DNA of 64,000 bases. It comes from Ricinus communis. Lineage: Eukaryota > Streptophyta > Magnoliopsida > Malpighiales > Euphorbiaceae. Below are positions 32,991-43,148 of the stretch, piece by piece. Location of the stretch: contig NC_063257.1 of assembly GCF_019578655.1 (NCBI RefSeq), positions 30,663,159-30,727,158 on the forward strand, written 5' to 3'. Each line of letters starts with the position of its first letter. Position 1 is the first letter of the stretch. A program made the translations under genes and the position numbers. The notes under the pieces were generated by a model, which saw nothing but the letters and a program-made list of their open reading frames with translations, did not search any database and was not told the DNA's origin.

Positions 32991-35354
32991 AAGATGGCGC
33001 TACGCCTTACCTAGAGCAGCAAAGATAAAATTGTAATTAGCAAACACCCACATATCAGACATGCATACATGACATTCATAACATTCATAACAAACGTACC
33101 TGGTAGTCCGCGTGCCAACCCAGGGTGAGCGCCTGTAATCCTTTCGCGATCTGGTACAGCTGGTCCACCAACTAGCAGGGATCCTACATGTGAATAAAGA
33201 TGTCAATGAGTCACTAAAAGCGAGAAATCATAATGCTCACCTAGTAGGGTCCTCACATGAGTGGTCCCTACGGGATTGTAGGGAGGAAGGAAGTCAAGGT
33301 CAATCAAGGCCATCATAGAGGTGATACATCCACCCTAAGGCACAAAAATGATCGCCAAAGGAGGAGTGACAAAGTCCCCGATCACCATGTTTGGTGGCGA
33401 TGCAGTAGGAGTAGCAGATGAACATGCACCTACGTCGCAGGCCCTCTTTCGACTCCTTTCCGCTAGTCATGGCATTGCCCCAACTAACGCGTCTTCACCA
33501 GACCAACCCACCTCAAGAGTAAAGAAGCGAAAAAGTCAATATAGGAGACCTCCAGGCTCCCAGCTCCCTCAAAGTAGGAGGCTGCTCGAGCCTCCTCCAG
33601 CTCCACGTCAACCAGCCTCCCCAGCGTAACGACAGTCCCAAGATGTAGCAACTGGAATGGCATAAACCAAACACCTGGTCCAGCTTTCCACTCACATATC
33701 CGGTTGCCAAAGTACTAGCACCGATACATAGAGCTCTCTATCAAAAAGCGGCACTCATCGAAGGCTACTACATACACCATGATGGTAAACCATGTGGCAA
33801 ACTCACCCCACGGGTCCACCCGCAGCTACGTGAATAGCGTAAATAAAAAAATAAGTACATAATAATTGTGAGATTGATTACAAATAACTAACTTCTTATT
33901 TTTACCTTTGAATAGGTGACCATGTTCAGCCGCTGCCGATACTAATCCAACTGGTGGGAGCTCTCTGACTCTAACCGCATGTCCGCCTAAAGGTCCAGTA
34001 GGAGCACCAATCCCCAATAGATGGTACTCATGCACCCAGATCTGAAGAGAAGAGGAGAGACGAGTAAGTTGTAAAATAGATGAAGTACAATAAATAGCAG
34101 CCAGGTCAACAAACTTACCAGAAGCAAGTAGGCGAAGCTACCAACCCTCGCACCATCGCGGTAGCAGGAATCCATGAAATGGTACAACTGGCAAAGGGTC
34201 GCCGGACCGAAAGCAAATGATGCCACGGTGTTTAGATCCACCAGGCTCATTAGAAAGCTAAGGTGAATGGTCGACTCTGCATTAGTAAAGAGAGTCGCCT
34301 CGAGCAAGTACATCAGGAAGCTCCTAGCATACTAGTCTACCTCCTCGTCGGAGAAGGGGGAGAGTGTAGTCTCGCAGCGTGGCTACCAATGGGTCTTCAG
34401 CTTGCCATACAATAACTTCCTTTCATCCTTAATGAAGGGTGAGCACCCGAGTAGCTGAAAAACAAGGCTTGGGTTATGCGCTAGTCTGTCATTTAGGTGC
34501 ACCGGCACCCCATCGAATCGAACTCTTGTCAGGGCGATAAAATCCAAGGACGTGATCGTCATCTCGCCGAAAGGAAGCAGAAAGGTATGGGTGGTGTCGG
34601 ACCACCTTTCCAACAAGGTCGTTACTGCGATAACTTCATTCTTAGGCTTAAACCTTGTTAGGGTGCCCAAGAACGTGTTGAAGCCAATCACCTCCAGCAT
34701 CTCCCCCATATAGAACAAGAGCTGCACCCACCACTCAGATAAACTGGCAATGTTGCCAACCAGCTCATGGACAGATGTGTCCTCCTGCCTAGATATACAG
34801 GTAAATGATCATGTATGTTCCTAACAAATCTTATTTTATTCTACTTTATTTCATTTCAGTATACGGTCATCTAGATTTAATTAGTTCTATTTTATTTTGT
34901 TCTATGCTTCGCCTGTCTATGAGCCACCTAAATTTGAGCACTCTAGGATTCTAATTGACACAATCCTATTTAATCCCTACTTTTTCATTTCATCCTATAC
35001 ATAATTAAATGTAAATTCTGCCAAAAATAGTATAGGTTACCCAACATACATTTGTCTTACAACTAACTAAGCTAACATGCCATTTCCTAAACATGCAAAT
35101 CTACAGCATTAAAAAACAAATTTAATTAATTAAAAATTAAGTACTTGGCCCTGAGCCCTTGCGCTATAGTGTGTAGTCGGCGTAGCCAAAAGTAGGGTCT
35201 TCGTCCATTCTTGCGGGCACTGTCGCTCGTGTTCCAATGCCACTACAATCGACTATCTTGGGACAGTCACCGGATGGCCCCTCGCTCTAGGTAGTTGTCA
35301 ACCTGAATCTCGACTTACTGGGAGTTGGTTAGCTTCCTAGTTGCGTCCCGCCAT
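32991..35354 (-). pseudogene. Plant mobile domain (PMD) gene in element P0
   Basis: A third, more diverged PMD gene. The candidate start ATG is at 35354. Exon 34727-34383 contains VTTLLERWSDTTHTFLLPFG, then GEMTITSLDFIALTRVRFDG, the core PMD motif. Exon 34313-33987 has YLLEATLFTNAES, LVDLNTVASFAFGPATLCQL and YHFMDS. The next piece (34035-33826) has VSAAAEHGHLF, as in other PMD proteins. Further pieces reach about 33000. Intron borders are visible, for example a donor near 34800. Stops break the frame. It lies to the right of a DUF7745-like remnant in the same order and orientation as the 21.5-25.5 kb pair. The 3' LTR expected beyond 35.7 kb is missing; a truncated Copia element begins there. 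Confidence 0.6.
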
Positions 35355-35449
35355 TTCTTCGTTGTAAAAAATGTTTAATAAGAATTCTAGAGAGAGAAGT
35401 TCTAAGAAAAGTTGTATGAGATTATGACAAATGATGTGATTTCTGCCCC

Positions 35450-35457
35450 TTTATATA
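35450..35457 (-). promoter_or_regulatory. Candidate TATA box for the P0 PMD gene
   Basis: TATATAAA followed by GGGGCAG on the minus strand lies about 96 bp upstream of the ATG at 35354. The sequence differs from the other two PMD copies but the position is similar. Confidence 0.45.
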
Positions 35458-35492
35458 GTTTGTCGGCTCCATTTGCACGAGCTCAAGGCTGA

Positions 35493-35520
35493 GCCTGCCC
35501 GAGCTTAAGCTTGAGCAGGC
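35493..35520. repeat. Near-perfect 28-bp palindrome upstream of P0 PMD
   Basis: GCCTGCCCGAGCTTAAGC continues into TTGAGCAGGC, a dyad centred on AGCTTAAGCT with two mismatched pairs. Related GAGCTTAG/GAGCTCAAGG words surround it (35478-35560). Confidence 0.6.
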
Positions 35521-35699
35521 ACGAGGATAAGGTTGACCTCGCTCGAGCTTAGTCTAGAACTGAAGCTAGTTCAGCCTAGCCTACGCCCAATCACTCACCC
35601 CACCCTACTCTGATCATAACTTTTTATCTAACCCCCTACCCAAGCTCCACTCTGAGGCCGCCTTTCTCTTTTCAGGACCCCCCATGGCATTGTTTCCTC

Positions 35700-36520
35700 G
35701 GCTGCACATGATCTCTTAAAAAATGATACCTAATTTCTATGTGTTTACTCCTTCGATGTTGAATGGGGTTCTTAGATAAATTTATTGCACCAGTGTTATT
35801 GCACTTTATAGGGATGAGATTGAGCACTTGACCATATTCCTTAAGTTATTGCTTTATCTAAAGAATTTAGGTACAACAACAACCTACCACCACATATTCC
35901 TCTTCGGCGATGGATAAGGCAATCGAGACTTGCTTCTTACTAAACAAAGAAACTAAGCATTCTCCTAAAAAATGACAAGTTCTTGATGTGCTTTTTCTAT
36001 CTAAGAGACTGCCTGCATAGTTAACAACAGAGAAGCCTACTATGTTGAATGATGTATCCTTAGGATACCAAATACCTAAATACATAGTGCCATTCAAATA
36101 TTTTAGGATTGTTTTAACTGCATGCAAGTGTGACTCTCTAGGACTAGATTAGAAACGTGCACATGAACAAACACAATACATAATATCGGGTCTAAAAGCT
36201 GTGAGATAAAGTAGAGATCTGATCATACCCTTACACTTCTTCTCATCAATTGGCTTACCCTTTTCATCCTTATCCAATTTGGTTGATGTGTTTACCTGTG
36301 TCTTGGCAATCTTTCATCCCTCCTTTCCAAACTTCTTGAGAAGCTCTCTTATGTACTTGGATTGGTTGATGATAATGCATTTTTTCATTGCTTGATTTGC
36401 AATCCTATGAAGTACTTGAGTTCTCCTATCATGCTCATCTCAAATTCCCTAGTCATACACTTGGAGAATTCCTCACACAAGGATTCATTAGTAGTACCAA
36501 ATACAATATCACAAGATCAA
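35700..36520 (-). pseudogene. Copia RT C-terminus and RNase H
   Basis: From 36520 down the minus strand reads DIVFGTTNESLCEEFSKCM, MTREFEMSMIGELKYFIGLQ and, after stops, HAVKTILKYLNGTMYLGIWY. RNase H follows: VGFSVVNYAGSLLDRKSTS, then HFLGECLVSLFSKKQVSIAL and IAEEEYVVVGCC. The second catalytic aspartate pair of RT would sit just at the junction; everything before DIVFG, about the first two thirds of RT, is gone. In RNase H the usual YSDADYAG reads FSVVNYAG, so catalytic acidic residues are lost. It ends near IRYHFLRDHV at the truncation point. Confidence 0.75.
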
Positions 36521-39500
36521 GTGTACTAAACTCATTAAAAATAATATTCATAGACTCCTCAACTACCATAGACCTTTCGTTAAAAACCCTATTAGCTTTG
36601 CTAGAGGAAGAATAACCTAGAAATATGCTTTCATCCATTTTGGATGAAAGTTTCCTAAGATTGTCCTTCGTGTTTAAAATATAGCAATTACATCTAAATA
36701 CTCTTAGATATAAAATTTTGGGCTTTCTTTCATTCCATAGATCATGTGTTCAATATGGGTCTTTGGAAAATTTCTTTTATTAAATAACAAGATGTATTAA
36801 TGGCATCGGTCCAAAAGTAAGTGGGCAAATCATACTCATTCAGCATTGTTCTAGCCATCTCTACAAGTATTATATTTTTTCTCTCTACAACATCATTTTG
36901 TTGTGGTGTTCTAGGGAATGAAAAATCATAAGAAATACTGTTAACACCCATTTTCCAGATCAAGATATCGAGAAAATTATGGAAAATCCTATATTGAAAA
37001 TTATTGCCTTTCTTGAGTCTCGGGGATTGAGGAAGGGCGAATCCAAGTTAAGCATTAGAATAATTGAATTAAATCACTTTTCTAGAATCAATTTGGACTC
37101 AATTGTCAAAAAAATTAACTTTTAGGGGTAAAGCGAAAGTTTCCACAAGTTCATGGGCCAAATTGTCAAAATTTTCTAAACTTTTTGCCCACAAAGACAA
37201 TAGGCTCTACATATAGCGGAATCGGCTCTACACAGTGTCGATTGGCTAGTTTTCGAGATTCGACGCCATTTTATGCGTATTTTGACATTAAAACGTCTAA
37301 AGAAAATTGAAAAAAATTCTAGAAAGTTTTTATAATAATTATTGAGGTTTTTTAAAGATTTTTTATTGGATATTACTAACCTATAAAATAAAAAAATTAT
37401 AAAAAATCAAAGAAAATGATTGAAGCTTATTGTTCTACTCCTTTAGGTTTCCAGACCCTAACCCTATATAAGCATCATTATAACCTAGTCCTAGGGTTAC
37501 AAATTATCATCATTTTTTAGCAATTAAAGAGTGATCCTAAGCTAAAGAGAAAATCTATATTCAAAATAAATAGAGAGTCTCTTTCTTTGGTAACTAAAAG
37601 TAAGTCATTAAGAAAGGATCCTAGATTAGGAAACTTTTAAAGAACGACAATGGTTTTTTCTAGATCTCAAGCAGAATTGGATTCTTAACCAAACCTTTGA
37701 ATCAATGCTTCATCATCTTTTGAGACTTGCAGAACAGCAATCTACAGTGACAACCTGAGGGTTCCCCTCACATTCACATCATCAACATTACTTTCCCCTT
37801 TTAACTAGTTCTTTTGTTTTATAATTCTAGAAACATGTTTAGGATGTTTTGTTATTATTTCATATGTTTTCTGTGATTAGAATAGGTTTCTCTTATGAAT
37901 TAACATGTTATAACTTGTTGAGTTTTGAATCTGATAATATGAACATGTAGGTTTTGAATTTGATAATATGTTTTTTTATTGAATTTTGAATCTGATTAGT
38001 TAAATAAGTAGGTAAACATAATTGATTTATATTTTTATGCACTTGAATTAGACTTTTAGGGTTATATGATTGAAATTTGAAACCTGCTTTAAAATATCAT
38101 ATTTGCCTACTGTATATTTTGATTTCTAGGGTTTGCCTATTTTAAGGTTTTCTTGGTAAATTTCAATTTTTTACATTTTTTATGTTTCTTATTTTATTTT
38201 ACACGTTTTAATTCATCTTCTATCTTCTATACACGTGAAATTGGCTCTTAGGTGTAAAAATCGAAGGAAAAATCGCAGACACACCAATTAAAGCCCTAGA
38301 GCCGATCAGCCCTATGCCCTAAGCCAACCGGTTTTGCACATCTTAGCCCTGATTTTTGGATTTTTAATGCATTTTAGCAATGTTTATGTAGTGTTTTTAG
38401 TTTTTTAGGTGTTTCTCTTTCATTTTTAGTTGTAGGAATGGCTATAATAGCTAGATTTAATTTCTTGCACCTTTATATTTGTTTTATGTTTGATGTATGC
38501 CAAATAGTTGTAATGTTATTGCCTAATTAAAAATTGGATATATAGACCTTGGGTTAAAAATTGGGCCTAAGATGATATTGTAGTCTATTAGGTTAAACCA
38601 AATGGTAATTTGGCTAGATTTAAAATCAATATAGAACTAAGGGGCTTTGTCATGCTTTAAATGAATTAATTTGGCTATATTAGATTTAAAATCACTTAAT
38701 TGGGCATCAATATAAAAAGTAGTCCATTTAGTCTTAAAGGTTGGAATCAAAGCATAATTTGTAACTGGGTTAGACTAGGTAAGGCCTTATACATAATTAA
38801 TTAGTAAAATAGACTAACCAATTAAACATGGGTTGGGCTTTAATAAAATGGGCTAGACTTAAGAAGACCTCACATGTTGTAATGAATGATTGTAAATATA
38901 AACTGTTATATTTATAGGGAGTAGCTTGTTAAATAATAAAATTAAAGAACTAAGTTACACAAATAAGGAAGTTGGCTTTCATATCTACCTCTGGATGTGG
39001 CAAAGCTTCCTTATGGAATCTAGTACGCCACTCAAATTAGTAAAAGTTTCCCTAAGAATTACTCAAGTGGTGACTCCATCTCCGCGTTAGTCTCTATAAC
39101 TAGTTAGCGTGTTCCTGATTAGGTTGAAAAGCCTAACATTGTCGTAGTCACTAGAGACATTTTGATGCACGCCTAAAACCGCCATCCACAAATACCATTT
39201 TCATCATAATATGACTCAAATAAATTATTTTCAAATTCCTTTCCATGATCATTTCTAATTTTGGAAATGTAAAAGTTATTTTTAGTTTGAACTCTTTTTG
39301 CAAAACTTTTAAATGCTCCAAAAGCATCATTCTTATGAGCTAAGAAACTAACCCATGTAAATCTAAAGTAGTCATCAACAAGGACATATACATAATATTT
39401 TCTTCCTAGACTAGTAACTCTAGTAGGGCCAAATAAATCCATGTGAATTAGTTGAAGGAGTCTAGAAGTACTTACTTCATTTTGGGATTTGAACTTCGCC

Positions 39501-40030
39501 ATTTGGCAAGGTCCACCAAGCCTTATCTTTTATGAACTTCGCCTTGGGCAATCCAATCACTAACTCATCCTTCTTTAGGCTACGAAGGAGCTTCATGCTT
39601 GCATGTCCAAGCCTTATATGTCATAGCCAATAATCCTCACTAATGAACACAAGACACTCAAAAGTATCATTAGCAATCTTGTGTAAGTTAATTGTGTAAG
39701 TATTACCAAACCTTTCTCCCCTAAAGATTTCCTTGTCATTTCCTAAGGAGTGACTTGGCAACCCTTAAAGTCAAAGGTGACTTTCCTACCCTTGTCACAC
39801 AATTGAATTACATTCATTATGTTATGCTTCAAATCAACAAGAAGAACATCATCAACGAGAGGAGAGTCTTTCTTACTAATGGAGCCAATGCCGACAATCT
39901 TGCCCTTGGATTGTTCCCAAATATTACCTTTCCTTCATCAATCTTTTTCAAGTGAGAAAAGAGATTGGCGTTTCTAGTCATGTGCCTTAAGCAACCACTA
40001 CCCACATGCCAATCTCCTTTTTTCAAGCTT
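36521..40030 (-). pseudogene. Copia integrase, split by a solo LTR
   Basis: The upstream part is 40026-39829 (WHVGSGCLRHMTRNANLFSH, the end of protease and linker) and 39502-39191. The latter holds the integrase core LLQLIHMDLFGPTRVTSLGR, YVYVLVDDYFRFTWVSFLAH and KIRNDHGKEFEN. After the LTR it resumes at 36938 with SYDFSFPRTPQQNDVVERKN, the D..G..F and PQ.N..VERKN parts of the DDE core, then ARTMLNEYDLPTYFW. It ends with FLGYSSSSKANRVFNERSMV (36630-36570). Removing the solo LTR and one AATAC rejoins the frame across NGI/SYDF. The catalytic D, D and E positions are still readable. Upstream stops at 39503-39828 show it was already decaying. Confidence 0.8.
36939..39190 (+). mobile_element. Tat-family solo LTR inside the Copia integrase
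   Basis: A 2,252-bp LTR starts TGTTAACACCC and ends GCCATCCACA. It is flanked by an exact target duplication AATAC (36934-36938 and 39191-39195). It matches the Tat LTRs at 26639-28841 and 29535-31706 along its length. Dyad clusters are at about 37200-37255 and 38288-38340. The perfect duplication and clean frame interruption make this one of the best-defined insertions here. Confidence 0.9.
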
Positions 40031-42010
40031 GTCTTTAAGCATACCTACAAGAATGAAATTAAGTTCCTTTTCTTTTAAGTACTTAAACCATTTTGGGTGC
40101 TTGAGGGTTAGCCATGAGTCTCTCCTAATTGGAGATGTACCTTCCTAATGTAGCAATAAATATTAATATACCCATTCCTCATACAATAGTGACATTGAAC
40201 ATTAGGATTGTATTTCCTTTTGTTCAAGTCCCTATTTGCTTGAGGCTTGGATCCCAACACACCTCTTATTTTATTAGACATACAATGACAAGTTTTGGGT
40301 GTGTGGTTATTTGCATGCCTCTTATACATGTATGCATGATTAGCTCATTTAGGCTTAGCCTTTGGAACTTGTGAAGCTCTTTCCTTCCTTTTAAGAGGTG
40401 GAGCTTCTGTGTGTGCATTGGCCTTCTTATCAGCACCCTCAATTGAAGAGGTTTATGGTGTTGAGGCCTTAATAAATATAGAAGTGGAAGGGAATGAGAT
40501 AGATGATGATGCGCATTAAAATCCAAACCATACTTTTGTCAAATGAGGCCTTTGAGACACAATTAGAGTATCTAAGGCTTCCTTTCCCTTATAATATTTT
40601 AAAATTCAACTTCTGAGTTCCTCAACCTCCATCTTTAAAAAGTCATTTTCTATTAAAATAGATTTCAAGGACGTGGTTTGAGATGAGAGCTCATTTAAAG
40701 TTTTCTTTAAGTTATCATTTGAGGAAGTTAAAAAAGAGATTTATCTCTGAAGATCCTTTAAGTTTGCTCAAACTTGGATTATTTTTCTTTATAACTCTTC
40801 ATTTTCAAACAATACTTTTTGCATTTTAAATTCATGGCTTCAACCAATTCATCATCATCATGATGCACATTGTTATCACAATCAAGATCATCACAAGTGT
40901 GAGATATGGAACATGCCTCATTTGTTTCATCCTCTTCTACCATGAAGCATAGATTGGCCACTTATTCATCTTCATCTTTATTTGATGAAGAGTCATCCCA
41001 AGTGGCTTTTAAAGTCTTTCTTTTCTCCTCCTTTTCAATCTTCTAATTTTTTTCTCTTGAAGCAATCGACCTTAATGTGCCCTTGCTTCTCACAACCAAA
41101 GCAAATGGGATCACTCTTCTTCTTCTTGCTTTCTTTGAAGCTTGAGTTGGTATTGAAGTTGGAAAATGACTTCTTAAAGGGCCTTTTCTCTTTCCTTCTA
41201 CTCTTTATGATTTTCTTGACTCTCTTGGAAAGCATTGCTAGCTCTTCATCCTCATTTTCACTAGATTTGGATCCATTAGAGCTTTTACTTTCTTGTTGTC
41301 TAGTAGAGCTCTTGAGAGCCAAGGGGTTCCTTCTTGACTCCCTTTCCTATTCTTGCTCTTCTTACTTTCTAATAGCCATCTCATGAGTAAGAAGCTTGCC
41401 TTTGAGCTCAGCCATGGATAACTTCTCCAAGTTCTCATTGGCTTCTTCTATACTTGCCACCCTTAAACTACAGTTCTTGAGTGGTAAAGCCTTGAGGATC
41501 TTATTGTTGATGTCAACAAGCTCATAATGCTTACCCAATTTTCAGAGATTGTTGATGATGGTGAGAAGCTAGTTAGTCATGTCAATGATGCTCTCATTTG
41601 GCTTCATTTTGAAGAGTTCATATTCTGTCACAAGGAGTTGGACCTTCTTAGATTTTACTTATTTTGTACCCTTATGGTAGTTCTCCAAGGCTTTCCAAAA
41701 CTTATAGGTGGTTGGGAGATGTTGAACTCTCTCACATTCCTCTCTAGAGAGTGAACTGAGGATGATCATTGCTCTTTTATTCTTACCATTAGCTTTTCTA
41801 TGAGCATCCACCCATTCATCTCTATCGAGTGGAACGTCTACACCATCCTCTTGTTTTTGTTAGAGGTCTCCATTCCTTTCTTACACAATCCCACACATCC
41901 ATCGCGTCGCTATCTAATATCTTCATCTTGTACTTCAAATGGGCATAATCAAACCTATTAAAATAAGGTGTAAGATGGTGGATACCTTCATTAGCCATGT
42001 CAAATCTTTA
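40031..42010 (-). pseudogene. Copia gag
   Basis: The clearest part is the frame 41322-41035, with a CCHC zinc knuckle C-F-G-C-E-K-Q-G-H-I-K-V-D-C at about 41103-41062, preceded by a lysine-rich stretch (KKSFSNFNTNSSFK). The UBN2-type capsid region lies upstream (42000-41330) but is interrupted by stops. The protease region between 40960 and 40030 is read only in pieces. Confidence 0.65.
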
Positions 42011-42043
42011 ACTCCTACATTTAAGTTGAATTGTGAGTACTAA

Positions 42044-42055
42044 GCTCTGATATCA
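42044..42055 (-). other. Copia primer-binding site (initiator tRNA-Met type)
   Basis: TGATATCAGAGC on the minus strand is the TGGTATCAGAGC site with one G-to-A change. It lies two bases from the LTR edge. Confidence 0.75.
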
Positions 42056-42057
42056 CT

Positions 42058-43112
42058 TGTTTGTCCTTATGAACTAAGAAGATTGATTGAATTGGTGAAT
42101 TAAAAGAATGATGGAAAATAAAAATTTTGCTTGAATAATGTTTAGGGATAGAAAAGAAAGAATAAAAGAAATTATTGTGGTTCGGGAGTTAACTAACCCT
42201 ACATCCACTCTCCAATCTTCAATTGGGTATTCATTATACTTTCAATCTTTATAAATGGAGTTTTCACAAGCTCACTCCAAACTTAGTGTTTTGGAGCTCA
42301 TATCAAACCTTACAACTTGTGTTTTATGGCTCATACACAACCTTAGGAAGATTTTTACCTAGGCTAACTCTCAAACCCAATCCCAAGTGTTTAGGCTAAC
42401 ACTCAAACCTTACAAGAGCATTCAAGCTCTTACAATAACCAAAGATTGTTAGAATTGATTACAAGAAGAAGAAAATTGAATGTACAATAACGTATGCTTT
42501 TGGTGATTGTTGATCAACCATTAAAGACCATTTGAGGTAGCTTGTATACCCTAAAAATCTCAAAGAGACGTTACTCATGTATCCCAAAAACTTCACCTCA
42601 TTTTTGCTTTTGGACAGTACATTAATGCACTTTCAGAATGCAAAATCGCGGTCCCACTTCTTGCATCGCAGCTGTGATTCTTAAAAATACTCCAATGGCT
42701 ATCTGATGTGGTACTCAACCATTGTGGCTTCAAAAATAACTGTTGGCGGGTTGTAACAGTCATAACATTTCATGAATTTCGCAGTTGTGCCTTTCTTAAG
42801 TGCGGTTGTGATTCTTGACCTTTGCAACTCTTTTGTCTTTGCCTTCAAAAGGTTTATTTTTGCGATCATGCCTATTGTGGTGCAGTCACGATTTTTAGTC
42901 ATAAGACTTCAAATCCTTTTGTCCACAAACTTATCAATTTCGTGGTTGCGCCATAGGAGGGTGCGGCCACGATTTTGAAGCAAGCTTGAATTCTTTGCTT
43001 GGATCCACGCTACAACAACAATATTCAAGAAAATATTAGATCAAGACCTCAATTTGTGTGACAAGATTAAAATTATGGACTTTAGCCTTGTAACAAAGCA
43101 TTTAGGCTAACA
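42058..43112 (-). mobile_element. 5' LTR of the Copia element
   Basis: A 1,055-bp LTR begins TGTTAGCCTAAATGC at 43112 and ends AAGGACAAACA at 42058. In 42645-42970 it has four pairs of a GCGGTTGTGATT-like word. Its partner LTR is not in the window. Confidence 0.7.
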
Positions 43113-43148
43113 AATACTATATCGAGTGCAGGAAGATATAAAAGTTTT

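Larger units (their letters stand above)
35700..43112 (-). mobile_element. Decayed Copia (Ty1) LTR retrotransposon
   Basis: On the minus strand the order is LTR (43112-42058), primer site, gag, integrase, RT tail, RNase H, which is the Copia order (integrase before RT). The 3' LTR is missing: the RNase H reading stops at about 35.7 kb and joins P0 sequence. A 2,252-bp solo LTR is nested at 36939-39190 and most of RT is deleted near 36520. The element cannot move on its own. Confidence 0.8.

Noticed and set aside
43113..43117. AATAC beside the Copia 5' LTR
   Set aside because: It equals the TSD of the solo LTR at 36939-39190, but it is the Copia element's own flank. With the 3' LTR missing it cannot be tested and is probably coincidence.
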